Source of the DNA: Gamarada debralockiae
Taxonomy: Eukaryota; Ascomycota; Leotiomycetes; Helotiales; Hyphodiscaceae
Length of the DNA stretch: 64,000 nt
NCBI GenBank assembly: GCA_002803225.1
Contig: NXFV01001812.1
Location: 1-64,000 of the forward strand
Direction: 5' to 3'
Positions within the stretch are counted from its first letter, which is position 1. Every line of letters starts with the position of its first letter. The notes beneath the pieces were generated by a model. The model saw nothing but the letters and a program-made list of their open reading frames with translations, was not told the origin of the DNA and did not search any database. The position numbers and the translations under genes were made by a program. Below are positions 1-11,123 of the stretch, piece by piece.

Positions 1-234
1 AGCGTCGCTAGTACGCTTCCGATTTTCAAGGTTCCTGAGGCGCTCTTCCAGTTAGGCCATGCTTTCAAGGGCCTTAACCCTAGCATTGAGTTCCTAAAGT
101 TCTTGTATTGTAAGAACCCTGCCTCTGGCTCGAAGTCTAGCGAGGTCGGCGGCGGTATTAACTTCCAAATTGGTTCCTGGGGTTGAAACGGATGTAGTGG
201 TATCAGTATCACTAGAAGCTACTTGTTCCGGCAT
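1..234 (-). pseudogene. Degenerate retrotransposon Gag-like N-terminus
   Basis: Read on the minus strand from an ATG at 234, the frame gives a hydrophilic, Thr/Ser-rich start (MPEQVASSDTDTTT) followed by a leucine/arginine-rich, coiled-coil-like stretch that runs off the window edge. Two in-frame stops interrupt it: a TAG after TIQEL and a TAA after ALESMA. This layout resembles the Gag N-terminus of fungal LTR retroelements, where a short coiled coil follows a polar leader. Both stops can arise by one C-to-T change from CAG or CAA, as in repeat-induced point mutation. No protease or polymerase part is visible, so the family is inferred and confidence is modest. Confidence 0.4.
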
Positions 235-700
235 AGTACAATCGGCCCTGTGAGTAGAAGCTTGAGAGTTGTAATAGCTACTGGTAGCTAGAGGGCAGCA
301 GGAGGGATTACAGTATATCGGAGAAGTAGCAATAGGGGAAGGGAGACAATAGTAATTGTATTGGAAAGAGGTTCTGTAGTACTAGTGCGCTTGTGTGATA
401 TGAACTTAAGCTTGCCTTCCTCAAGTAGGGTCAATAGGCCTTACTTATCCTTTACTCTAGACTCCTAGCTTTACATGCTAGCTGTACTATTGCTGACTCT
501 GCAACTAACTGTACACTAACTAACTACTGACTAATCGCTGACTGTTCCTGACTGTGCAGATGTATTGAGCCTGGCTCAAGTAATAATCGCCATGTGAAAT
601 CGCCCATACAATCACCCGTACAATCGCCCGTGAAATCGCCCGTGTACTTTCAGGAGCTAGGCTCTTGTTACAGGCAAGCAAATAGATCCCAACTCTTCGA
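235..700. repeat. Probable LTR/leader remnant with 12-bp tandem repeat
   Basis: This non-coding stretch lies directly upstream, in minus orientation, of the Gag-like relic, where an LTR and leader would be expected. It contains a short tandem array at 585-645: units beginning AATCGCC or AATCACC start at 585, 598, 610, 622 and 634, a 12-bp period after the first step. Runs of ACTAACTAACTACTGACTAA-like sequence lie just before it. LTR ends and a target-site duplication could not be fixed from this side alone. Confidence 0.35.
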
Positions 701-2192
701 AATTCACTCGTAGTGTATAACGTCCCAATGTGTAATTAAGACTTCTTCCCAAACAAAGGTATTAAATCTCTCACTTTTGCCATAGTTCTCTCTCTCTTTT
801 TCTAAATTCATCATCAACTTGCAGTCCTCCAGTCGTCCTTTCTGAAGCGGAAAATCAAATTCTCAAATCCAATCGAAGGACTTCCATATTTGACAAGTCG
901 AGTAGGTGCTCTTCAGAGTCCAATATGGTTCAGTGCCCTTGGGAAAGATTTTCATGAGACGCCATACGATAGAGGTCCTATTTCAATTCCCTCTGTATCT
1001 GACTTCAAAAAATTCGAAATTTTCGGTATAACATTGCTGATTAGCGCGAAGTGCGGAGCTCAGGGACCATATCAAGGCTATCAAGGCTGCTCTCTTTGCA
1101 GTCATAGGCCCCAACCTCCGAATACTGCACATCCTACTTGTGGATGCTGTCTCTACAGTGGCAAGTAGATGGCTTGTATCAGCAGAGGCTGAGAAGCAAC
1201 GGACGGAGTTGATACACTTGGGGCCTGGGGGTTGGGGGTTGGGGTCATTGCGGTTCGTAGAGGTACTCTTTGGCCTGAGCGGGACTTTATAGATAAGACA
1301 GACAAATGTGAAACGTGTAGAAACTACAAGTTCCCTCCCATATGCTCCACAGGTTTGATCCGTTGCACTGAAAAATTGAAGCGTAAAGTTTTGCCGGAGT
1401 TCCCTCTTACGAGGCTCGGAAGAATAGCAGTGAAAATGTGGCGGCTCTTCACAAAGGAGTCTCATAAAGGGGACGTTGTGCAGAAGGTGCTGTATTGTGC
1501 GAAAATACTAAGCTAAGGAGAAAAGAAGAGAAGATCTACGAGTATACACATAACCTAATATACCCGAAGGGCACGCTAGTGCGCTCGGCCGTCCCTACAC
1601 GTCAACGAATCCCCCGGCCTCGCAAGTGAATATCCAGTCACGTGTGTATCACGTTCCACGTGACTTTCACTAGAACTGTCACAAAATCTACTCTTAAAAG
1701 TCTATTGTTTAGATAAAGTATTTGTTTAATTAAATACTTGTTTACTTATAATAACTATGGTTAAGGGTTCTGGGCGGACGGCCAGGTAGAAGGATAGGAG
1801 TCCGCGGGCATGGTCCGATGTTGTCACTCCAATCCATTTGTGATTGGTGGTTGAGCATACACAACTTTCCCAGCCTCACTTATTAGTCAGCGGGCAATCC
1901 AGCCTCACCAACCTTGTTGCCTACCGCTCCCTCAACTCTCTCAACTTTAGGGAGTCTTTCTTACCTGATGCAGATTTTGTGGCCTGCTCCAGACAGGCCA
2001 TGAAGATACCAATCTACTCTACCAGTAGACACAGCCTTGTTATCGCGCAGCCTTGTACAGTACGTTGCATCCAAAAATCAGCGAAGAACGATCCCAATTC
2101 CCCGCCGACCACCAAACTGCCATCACAGCCTGGTTCAGACATTGCTTCGAAGGTCAAGCAATTGCCTTCATTATTTCCTTCATAGCAGAGCA
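701..2192. other. Intergenic, no supported gene; short E-box inverted repeat
   Basis: No gene could be supported. The block includes a pyrimidine-rich tract near 785-805. A 9-bp perfect inverted repeat, AGTCACGTG at 1636-1644 and CACGTGACT at 1657-1665, has a 12-nt spacer and a CACGTG E-box core in each arm. A frame around 1065-1260 reads as about 60 unbroken residues but matches no family I recognise. Confidence 0.4.
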
Positions 2193-5100
2193 ATGGATGG
2201 GCAGAAAGGGACAAGCACGGAGCAGGGGCCAGAAAGACCTAGTGTTACTGGGCTCTCAGTGCTCGTGAATCCGGACCGGGCTACTCTTGAGTAAGGGTCC
2301 ACTCGCTATCTCCCAGATTGTTCATCGTGCTAATCAATGAAAGTATCGCGTTCGTCCACGGATTCACGGGGCATCCCGAACGAACGTGGACTCACAAACA
2401 TGGTGAATTGAAGGCGCACGAGGAGCGGGCCGATGACGAGAGTCTCGAGCCTCCGTCGAAATTCAGGAAGCTCATGCCGTCCGTGACACGCAGTCAGGGA
2501 AAGAGCCCAGTTCGCAAGCCGGTATACTGGCCACAACATCTGGTGCCCCTTACGGTGCCTAGCGCCCGAGTCCTGACCTATGGCTACGACACGCGCATCC
2601 GACACTGGATTGGCCCACCAGCCAGTAAGAACACCGTGTACGACATTGGATGGGACTTCCTTGTTAGCCTGGAATCAGCACGCCGATCGGATCCGTCAAG
2701 ACCGTTGCTATTCGTCGCGCATAGCCTGGGCGGCATCGTGGTCAAGGAAGCACTGCGGCGGTCACGCGCTTGCAACAAACATCAGGCTCACCTCCATGAT
2801 ATCTTTACGTCGACTATTGGCGTCATGTTCTTCGGCACGCCGCACGGCGGAGCGGACCCGCGGGGTCCGCTGCAGCATATCGCAGAGAGTCTGATCAAGA
2901 TTATGGGATTCTCACCCAATGAGCAGATAGTGAATGCACTCTTGCCACATTCTGAGCTACTGAGGGAGCTGCGGGGTGAGTTTGCGCTAATGGCGCGGGA
3001 GAGGCGCTGGATGATTCATTCATTCCAGGAAGAGTTTGGCGTTAAGCTGCTGGATGGCAAAAAGGTGCGCCTATCAAATCTTGCCTACCAAATCCTTACG
3101 TCCTTGAAAGATCTCTCTAACTTGGTTAGGTCGTTGACGATACATCCTCATACTTGAATGACCGTAGTATAGAAATCACGGAACACATCGCGAGGGACCA
3201 TATGGAAATGTGCCGTTTCACTGGGTACAATGACACCGAGTACCGGAAAGTGGCGGCGGCGCTTAATCGCATGGTAGGCGATATTTGCGACAAGAAGACG
3301 CCACAGCATGGGCGCTGGCGCCTTTCTGCTGAGCAGCGCCAGATGCTCCTGAATTCATTGCGTTTCGACCGGATCGATGCACGCCATATGTCCATCAAGA
3401 ACGCCCAAGCCAAGACCTGCAGGTGGCTACTGAGTAACCCGGAGTATCTCAGCTGGCTGGATATCGGCAAACTCGTCGAGCACCACGGGTTCCTGTGGAT
3501 CAAGGGGAAACCGGGAACTGGGAAGTCTACCCTTATGAAATTCGTGCTCGGCCAGAGGAAGAAAATCACGGATAGGATTACCCTCTCGTTCTTCTTCACA
3601 GCACGTGGCGAGGAGCTTGAGAAGTCGACGCTTGGGATGTATCGGTCTCTTTTAATGCAGCTACTCGAGCGGATACCGGAGCTCCAAGACGTGCTTGACT
3701 ACCTTGGGTCAACCATGGTGAGAGCCGCCGGCTTCGATGCCTGGAATGTCGAGGTGCTTAAAGAGCTTTTCAGCGATACAGTCAAGAGGCTTGGTGAGCA
3801 CTCTGTAACCTGCTTCATTGACGCCTTGGATGAATGCGAAGAGAATGAAGTGCGAGATATGGTTTCCTTCTTCGAGCAACTCGGAGAGCTCGCTGTTTCC
3901 GCTGATATTCGGTTTCACGTCTGCTTCTCGAGTCGCCATTATCCGCATGTCTCGATTAATAAAGGATTGGAGCTGATTCTAGAAGGACAGGAAGGCCATA
4001 CCCAGGATATTGCTAATTATCTGCATAGCGAGCTGAAAATTGGACATGGCAAGCAAGCTGAGCCGGTCCGAAGCGAGATTCTTGAGAAATCATACGGAAT
4101 CTTCATGTGGGTTGTCTTGGTTGTTCGGATTCTCAATAAGGAGTATGATCGAGGGCGCCTACACGCCTTGCGCAAGAGACTGCGAGAAATTCCAGCGGAC
4201 TTGCACGAGCTCTTCAGGGATATTATGCTGAGAGACACAGAGAATCAGGAGGAGTTGCTTCTCTGCATTCAATGGATCCTGTTTGCGAGCCGCCCTCTGA
4301 AACGCGAGGAACTTTACTTTGGAATTCTATCCGGAGTTGACCCCAACAAGGCAATTGCTCCGTGGGATCCGGAGGATATCACCAAGGAGCTGATAGACCG
4401 ATTCATCGTAAGTTCTTCAAAGGGACTAGCGGAATTGACCAAATCCACGCCCCCCACTGTTCAGTTCATTCACGAATCTGTGAGGGACTTTCTCCTCAAA
4501 GGAGATGGAATTAAGCAAATTTGGTCCGACCTTGGCTATAATTTCCAAGGATTGAGCCATGACCGGCTAAAGGAATGCTGTTTCGTCTGGGTGGATACCA
4601 ATCTTTCTCAGTTTGTGTCAGTTGTTGAACCACTGCCAATAACTTTATTATCAAATGAGGAGAGTCTCCGCCAGTCAGTTACCCAAAAGTTCCCATTCCT
4701 CGAATACGCAGCCAAATACATCCTCTATCATTCTGACTCTGCTGAGGGATGTGGAGCCAGGCAGAATGGGTGGGTTGGCAACTTCCCTCTCGCCCATTGG
4801 ATATCTGTCAACAATATCTTTGAGAAACATAAGGTTCGGCGATATACACAGGACGCGGACCTTTTGTACATCTTAGCGGAACGCGGCTTCTCAAATCTCA
4901 TTAAGATTAACCCAGCCCGACAGACACATTTCAATATTGAAGGGGAGCGCTATGGATTTCCGCTGTTGGCAGCCCTCGCCTGCGGTAAAGATGCGGCTGC
5001 AAAGGCCCTCTTGTCCTGGGATTGTGGGACAAATTCCGCTGCAGCTTCATGGCCAACTATTCGTCTCGGGCGAGACTTCGCATACAGGAAAGATAGGGGC

Positions 5101-6051
5101 ATCGTGTCATACATGGCAGAACATGGTTACACATCATTCCTGGATATACTGCTTAAATCTAGTAATGTCGACCACGATTCGAAAGATGATACCGGATGGA
5201 CGCCGCTTTCTTGGGCGGCAGAGAATGGGCACGAGGCTGTTGTTAAGGTACTGCTTGAGAAGGGCGCGGAGACGGGGTCTAAGAGCAACTCTAGCGAGAC
5301 GCCGCTGTTGTGGGCAGCGAGGAATGGGCACGAGGCTGTTGTAAAACTACTGCTTGAGAAGGGCGCGGAGCTAGAGTCCAAGGACAATAGCAGCTGGACG
5401 CCGCTGTTGTGGGCAGCGATGAATGGGCACGAGGCTATTGTAAAGCTACTGCTTGAGAAGGGCGCGGAGCTGGAGTCCAAGGACAAAAGCAGCTGGACGC
5501 CGCTGTTGTGGGCAGCGAGGAATGGGCATGAGGCTGTTGTAAAGCTACTGCTTGAAAAGGGCGCGGAGCTAGAGTCCAAGGACAATACCGGCCAGACACC
5601 GCTGTTGTGGGCAGTGAGGAATGAGCACGAGGCTATTGTAAAGCTACTGCTTGAAAAGGGCGCGGAGCCAGAGTCCATGGACAAAAGCAGCTGGACGCTG
5701 CTAATATGGGCAGCGAGTAATGGGCATGAGGCTGTTGTAAAGCTACTGCTTGAGAAGGGCGCGGAGCTAGAGTCTAAGAGCACCTCTGGCCAGACACCGC
5801 TATCGTGGGCAGTGAGGAATGGGCACGAGGCTATTGTAAAGCTACTGCTTGAAAAGGGCGCGGAGCCAGAGTCTAAGGACAATACCGGCCAGACACCGCT
5901 GTTGTGGGCAGTGAGGATTGGGCATGAGGCTATTGTAAAGCTACTGCTTGAGAAGGGCGCAGAGCCGGAGTCTAAGGATAATGTTGGCGAGACGCCGCTA
6001 TTGCAGGCAGTAAAGTATAAGCGCGAGGCCATCGTGAATCTGCTTAAATAG
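2193..6051 (+). CDS. NLR-like STAND protein: alpha/beta hydrolase, NACHT, ankyrin repeats
   Basis: Proposed exons are 2193-2290, 2344-3064 and 3130-6051, giving 1246 residues. Both introns (53 and 65 nt) have GTAAGG or GTGCGC donors and CTAAT/CTAAC branch sites, and splicing restores the family strings DIAFVHGFTGHPERTW and GKKVVDDTSSYLN. Residues about 20-270 form a SesB/PGAP1-like serine hydrolase with nucleophile Ser160 in HSLGG. A NACHT NTPase follows, with P-loop GKPGTGKST near 399-407 and Walker B CFIDALDEC near 501-509. Residues from about 960 to the end are ankyrin repeats. Fungal NLRs of this type are cytosolic sensors; the repeats bind a ligand, NACHT oligomerises, and the N-terminal domain is the effector. 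Nothing key is missing. The start was chosen as the first ATG in the exon-1 frame; longer reading upstream has only TTG. Confidence 0.88.
5188..6048 (+). repeat. Near-identical 99-bp ankyrin-coding tandem repeats (8 full + 1 partial)
   Basis: Eight complete 33-residue ankyrin units and one shortened unit lie in tandem at the end of the NLR gene, and the DNA is almost as conserved as the protein. The core GHEAVVKLLLEKGAE recurs nearly unchanged. Two subtypes are visible. One has SSW, WAA, EAVVK and AEL (for example units 2, 4 and 6). The other has TGQ or SGQ, WAV, EAIVK and AEP (units 7 and 8, and largely unit 5). The first unit and the last, shortened unit diverge most, as expected at the edges of an array homogenised by unequal exchange or gene conversion. 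Confidence 0.92.
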
Positions 6052-7087
6052 CACAGCATAGAGTGGAGATAAGAGGAGTACACTCGACTTCGAGGGTAAC
6101 GAAACAAACCTCAATATTCCCTGCGAATTAAGCAATTCATTTTCCTCTGAATTAATCTCAGCATGAAAGTGGAATCAATTTCAGACGCCCGACTAATGCA
6201 TTTCAATACTGAGCTGACATATGATATTTGGAACAATCTTGTTTCATGGACCCAACCTCTTGAAAACATAACCTTCGTCATGGCCAGAGTTCAGAGTCCG
6301 GCCTTCCATCACCACATATTTCATTCATCACAATGGGCGCAAACCCATGAACTCATTGAACCAACTAAATGCCATCATATTCCGAACCGCTATCAGTCGA
6401 CGGTGCACCAACAGTAGAGAGGTTGGATTGTGAAATCATTGAAGTCAAAGATATCCCCGCCAATTTTGCCAATTTGCCTTCAGCTTAACAATGCCGAACT
6501 GGCCCTGAAAATTTCGCTACCTCGGTTGAAGGCCAGCCTTGAAGCCCTCCAATCATATGCTCGAGGCGGGGTGCTAAGCTTTTCAAGTTCAAACACAGAG
6601 GATGTCGCCGCAGATCATTCTGTGGGGTCGCTTCGCACGTCAACGCCACAATCCCCTATTCGATCCAGAAGATGTTAGTCTTGCGCTTCGTGATTGGTTA
6701 GATCCTTGAAAAGGAGGAGCGAGGTGCAGGTGACTGCGCCACGGGGCTTTCGTACTTTGTATGAGTGCAGAACAGCGTCAAATCCATCGTATGAGTCGGG
6801 CATATTATAGTTGCCTTCCCTAAATGACTTTCCCAGGTGCTATTTCTTCTCCTTCAGAAATATTCGCTCTTCCACAAGTCACAACGAACCTGATTATTCA
6901 CTACCTTGAACTTGATTCACCATCCTTTATCCATTCACTCATCCAGGTTGAACGAGTCAGATCTCAAAGCTTTGTTGCTGCAAGTTCACAGCGGAGCCTC
7001 GCGTCATCAATTTCCAGCACATCAACACATTGCCACATTCAACGTATCCCAACCCCTCAAACCGAAGAAACTCCAAGGACAAAGAAC
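6052..7087. other. Intergenic, nothing recognised
   Basis: This is the 3' flank of the NLR and the 5' flank of the CYSTM-like gene. Small open frames at 6163-6417 and 6430-6678 have no recognisable domain and no convincing splice partners. I see no RNA gene or repeat. Confidence 0.4.
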
Positions 7088-7432
7088 ATGACGGATTTTC
7101 ACGCTCCCGACACTGGCAAGCGCAGCCTTTGGGAACGTCCCATGTCCCATCCAGGCTCTCCACCAGCGAGTTATCAAGGTAACCAACAACAAACATACCA
7201 GGAACCATACCAATACCCCCAAGACCAAGCGAAGGGACATTATGCTGCTCAACCACAGACGGGTTATGATCAGGGATATGTGCAAGGTGGACAAGGATAC
7301 GGACAACAGCAACAACAACCACAAGTTGTGTATGTGAAGAACAAAGATAACAGGCATAAGGATCATGTGGCTCTGGGCTTTTGCGCCGGGTGCGCGACCG
7401 GAATGTGTTGCTGTGGGTGTACTGTTATGTAA
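7088..7432 (+). CDS. CYSTM-like cysteine-rich tail-anchored small protein
   Basis: An intronless frame of 114 residues starts at the ATG at 7088. The open frame extends further upstream, but that part is compositionally unlike the rest. Residues 1-85 are polar and rich in Gln, Tyr, Pro and Gly (repeated GYDQGY, QGGQGYGQQQQQ). A basic patch, KNKDNRHKDH, precedes a C-terminal cysteine cluster, FCAGCATGMCCCGC. That arrangement, a low-complexity Q/Y/P arm followed by a Cys-rich hydrophobic end, is the hallmark of CYSTM modules in small stress-associated membrane proteins. The cysteines are probably acylated or redox-active at a membrane. The exact role is not predictable from sequence. Confidence 0.7.
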   Translation: MTDFHAPDTGKRSLWERPMSHPGSPPASYQGNQQQTYQEPYQYPQDQAKGHYAAQPQTGYDQGYVQGGQGYGQQQQQPQVVYVKNKDNRHKDHVALGFCAGCATGMCCCGCTVM

Positions 7433-8384
7433 AGAATAAAGGATGTTATTTTGGAAGCTTGGGAACGGATGATTAAAGTGTAAGGATTGGATGGAAATTT
7501 CAGGATACGAACTAGGATTGGATTTTTGGAGACCCCACGGTCTCTTTAACGACAATGGCCTAATGTAATGGATAATGCAATCATACGGCAATTGACTTTT
7601 AGACCGTGTTGACCTCTATTTTGCGTTCGCGTGCTTTCTGCCAGGGCTGCGCTGTTAGTTGACCAAGTCCAGTGCGCCAAGGCACTTAAGGCGAGTGCTT
7701 TGTATTTTGATTGCTTCCTATTTATTTCTCTTTTCTCTTCTATTGGGGCTCTATATTGTTATGGGAATACTCCCTGGCGATTCCCACTTGAATGCCTTTA
7801 GCCTTAAGCAACTTCTCTAGCCACTCTTTTGTGAATTTTTGTTGCGGACAAAGTTCATTTTTGAATAACTCAAATGATTTGAATGATTGGGGTCTAAACC
7901 CTATTTCGGAATGCTCTAGGGTGTGGCTAAGAAGGACTTCACCAACTAGCCGTTTTGGACCGATTATGTACTTAGAGTGCCATGTTGACTGGACAGGGGA
8001 TTGCCTTAAAAATCTTTGTTGGCTGAGAGTTGTTCTTTATTGTTCTTCCCAGCTACAATGGCTTTGTTCTCAACGAAGGATTGAAAGAGGGCCGACAAAG
8101 AAAATCAGCCAGAGAGTAGAACCCAGTTTGTCAAGGTCTATAAGCACACTTCTTCCATCATTTACTTGGGAACCAAGTAACTCCTTCACTCTCCCCGCAT
8201 CATCCTTCAAACGAAGGACTATTCAAAATGACGCGATGGTATCAAGGTCACTACCAAGAGTGCGAGATTACTCTGATAGAATCGCGTTTCAAACCTTCCC
8301 CCAAAATCAGAGGGAGCCGATTTTTCTCACCAAGATCAACACCGTCGAGTTCTGCTCAGAATGCATGTTCAAGGATCCACAAGA
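7433..8384. other. Intergenic, nothing recognised
   Basis: The downstream flank of the CYSTM gene is AT-rich. A frame at 7792-8394 is open for 200 residues but its composition is that of non-coding sequence and it overlaps the start of the next relic in another frame, so it is not called. Confidence 0.35.
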
Positions 8385-8900
8385 GCTCCTGTGAACCAGC
8401 CGACTCCCACGACGGTGACGAACGCCCGACGAACGCCGCCACACTCAACCAATTTGGCAGCGTTTGTATCAAAACTTGAGACTTATGAATCCCAATGATC
8501 TGACCGCACTGAAGGATTTTGCACTCCATGATCTCAACTTCCCAACTCCTCTAATCAGTCAAGATCTAGAGGAGGATATTTTCTTTCGATGGCGCCACTC
8601 GAAACTGCATCAACCGATATTACCAGAAATTCAATTGACCCCAGTCGACCTGAACTTCATTGACGATTCACCACAAGACCAAAAATGCTACATGTGTTTC
8701 AACCCACTAGGCATTCCAGATGAGGCCGAGATTACAGAAATTCTCTTTCGAACATGGTGTAGTCATGGGTTTGGTAGGGGTTGGATTCTCAGAATCGTTG
8801 ATGGACCGTTCGAGACTCATTCACACATTCCTGCAGACCGCCTATTCCCTCACTGCCGTAAAGGCTTGACCCCCAGTCGTGAAAACGTCGATGTGACTCC
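8385..8900 (+). pseudogene. RING-finger-like protein relic
   Basis: Two frames together resemble a fungal RING-type hypothetical protein. The first, about 8385-8480, reads PTPTTVTNARRTPPHSTNLA and onward. After a frame change, the frame from the ATG at 8485 reads DLTALKDFALHDL and then a RING-like core. The core keeps a CxxC pair (KCYMCFNPLG), a C-x-H pair (TWCSHGFGRG) and a final HCRKGL. The cysteine expected after GRG is tryptophan, and the cysteine expected before PHC is phenylalanine, so zinc binding would fail. The frame break plus lost ligands argue for a dead gene. The RING assignment rests on spacing only. Confidence 0.5.
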
Positions 8901-9012
8901 TGGTATTGAGTTAACACTATCTGGGACGAAGAGAATCGTCATGATTCTAGCCCTCTGTGGACGAAGCTCTTCCAACAACCTAAATTCGAGCCCCAAAAGC
9001 ATAAATCTTGCA

Positions 9013-9141
9013 GATCCTACCAAGAGAGACTACTTCGCATTTGATGCTGGACGGAGAGTCTACCCTAGGGTACACTTTGCGGAGCATTCATTAGCTCTTG
9101 CCATAATGAGGATCTTATGGGCCTTTCTATATTCGTCCAGC
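9013..9141 (+). pseudogene. Cytochrome P450 haem-loop fragment, axial cysteine lost
   Basis: In the same frame as the RING relic, a block reads YFAFDAGRRVYPRVHFAEHS followed by a hydrophobic helix (LALAIMRILWAF). This matches the P450 pattern FGxGRRxCPGxxLAE plus the L-helix. The haem-ligating cysteine is replaced by tyrosine and the following glycine by arginine, so it could not bind haem as a thiolate enzyme. No other P450 part (oxygen-binding helix, ExxR) is visible nearby. It is therefore a fragment joined to unrelated sequence by deletion or recombination. Confidence 0.68.
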
Positions 9142-10447
9142 CAGGTAAGCGTAACAGAGGACTGGGATCGCAGTTCGTGCGACTGTGTCTGGATAAGGCA
9201 GCTACGCCGGGCTGCCGTTATTCCTCAGCTCGGTACCTTCAGCTCATGGCTTCTATCTGAAGTTTCATTTCGTAGACGCCGCTCATAGCGACATTGGATC
9301 TAAGCCAATGGGGACTGGACCACGGCGGGCTCGGGGTATATAGGCTTCAAGGGATGCTTTCCTCTTAGAGACTAGGCTTGATTACTACGTCATATTTTCT
9401 GCTGAGATGATCGAACACGAGGAACGGAGAGTGAGAGACGAAGATTTGAAAGAAGAGGCGACCAGAGAGCGCTCGTTTCTGTGGTTGAAGATAGTTAGGA
9501 TTAAGAGATAAACTATTTGAGAATAGACACGCTCTTTTTCAAAAGGCCATTTTATTTTCCCAGTGGAGGGAAGCTTTCTCGCCCTCTGTTGTAGCCTAGA
9601 CGTCATCGATCAACTTCTTCTTTTGCCTCGTTTCTGACATTCAAAGTCACTGGAAGGCTCTCTCCTGGATTTCCTGGCATAAATCTACGATAGCCCTGCG
9701 GATTCAAAGGCAATTTTGTGGTAGAGCTGATTCCAACGTGAAGATAAGACTCTTTCATTACTTAGCTACAGTCCCCTCAAACATGAAACTAATTATATAT
9801 ACCAGAATTGTCAATTCCAGCCATATCTTTCTGTACTTCAGAAATGGTATGCCTGAGAACGGAGTGAACGCGGGATTAATTCCAGCTGGGACACCTGGTG
9901 CCTCTGCTTGACTCGGTGCAGAGGAGTCGACTTTGGAAGAAGTCTTTCGAGTCAGGATAAGACTAGCAATCATATCTCCAGGATCGTCATCGGTGACTTT
10001 GTACATTTCATTGTCGTGATCTTTTAATCCTTGTTCTATCCCAGCGAGATACAGCGATATTTGAGCGGATTTATTCAGCCAATCCAAAAATAGGAATTGA
10101 TTGTAGGTTGGGGCAGGTTTGAAGCAAACATAAATCGGGCGAGAGTTGGGAGATCGGCTTCCAGGATAGGACGTATTGAGTGGGTTGGTAGAGTCATTTT
10201 GAACTCTGAGCGGCTGAGAATTTGTTACGAAGGGGTAAAGAATAATGATAGCTTCAGATGTTGGGTTTTGATGCCGACAAAAAACAAACAGTGCCAGCTA
10301 GGTAGCTTTATAGGTAGCTTAGGCTGCAGACTCGCTAGATTCCCCTTTCAATTGCACCAATATTCTTCGAGCAACGAAGCGGACCAGCCTTTTCAAATTG
10401 TACAGTTGTGTGAATTCAAATTATCTCAACTAATTAACGAACAAACC
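9142..10447. other. Intergenic, no supported gene
   Basis: The largest frame is 9758-10087 on the minus strand (109 residues). It has one hydrophobic segment near its end but no family resemblance and no splice partner I can defend. The region is AT-rich and otherwise featureless. Confidence 0.35.
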
Positions 10448-11123
10448 CTACCTTCTCCTCCCATAAGTCCAAATATCGTGCCTCTCTAACCTTCCGCGCC
10501 TTCTTAATCTTTTCCGCCCTTCGTCATACCTCGGTTGAGCAACGTCGTAATAACTATTCCTCTCTCTCTCGCGGTCTCTATCCCTATCATAATGCCGGTA
10601 AGCTCCAGGGTAATACGAAGCATTCTGCCAATATGCTCTTCGCTCCCGTTCTCTCCTCCGAACCTCTTCCAGTATGTCATATCTCTCCCGACTAACGAGC
10701 TTTTCCGACTCCCAATCCAGTACTAGGTCTGAGGGAGCCCAATCTTTGAGTAAAACATGCAATGGTTGCTCAGTGCCCTGATAGAGCCCAACCTTTCTGT
10801 GAGCGGAGCGATGCATCGGATAGAATCTCTTATTTGTGAGCCCCAGACAGGCGGACGATACTGGATCGAGGTTGTCGAAGATCGAGAGGTGGAGTTCGGG
10901 AGGTAAAGTTGAGAGATGGGGTCTTGGGTGATCTGTTTTCTGAGGTCAGAAGGTTTCCTGGGAGAAGAGATAGAAACTCGTCGTAAGACCGAAAATAATT
11001 AAACTTACCTTGGTCGTAGTACAGGGGGTAAGAGTTTGGTTCATTTTTCAAGTACTCCCAACGAAGTGGCCTTGCCGGTCTCGATGACCGCCTCAACCGG
11101 CGTTTCTTCGAAGACCAAAACAT
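10448..11123 (-). CDS. F-box protein
   Basis: Proposed exons are complement(11009-11123) and complement(10448-10932), giving 199 residues. The 76-nt intron has donor GTAAGT and acceptor AAAACAG. The intervening frame is also open without splicing, but only the spliced form yields an intact F-box, LPPELHLSIFDNLDPVSSAC (about residues 48-67), continuing LGLTNKRFY. The N-terminus is strongly basic (KKRRLRRSSR). After the F-box comes a coiled, charged segment with an RD/RE dipeptide run (DRDRDRERER) and a basic C-terminus. F-box proteins bind Skp1 and bring substrates to SCF ubiquitin ligases. No leucine-rich or WD substrate domain is present, as in many short fungal F-box proteins, so the target is unknown. 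Confidence 0.78.

Noticed and set aside
983..1465. 160-codon minus-strand frame near the left edge
   Set aside because: Overlaps open frames on the other strand, has no domain, and its composition matches non-coding sequence.
5127..6107. 326-codon open frame on the minus strand, opposite the ankyrin repeats
   Set aside because: It is the antisense shadow of a 99-bp repeat: since the unit is a multiple of three and one unit has no stop in this frame, none does. The repeated Ser/Cys/Ala composition has no protein-like character.
7792..8394. 200-codon plus-strand frame
   Set aside because: Begins and ends without plausible context, high Ser/Cys/Trp composition, and overlaps the RING relic in a different frame.
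9758..10087. 109-codon minus-strand frame with one hydrophobic segment
   Set aside because: No family resemblance; I tried to join it as a last exon of the F-box gene but no phase-compatible splice pair was convincing.
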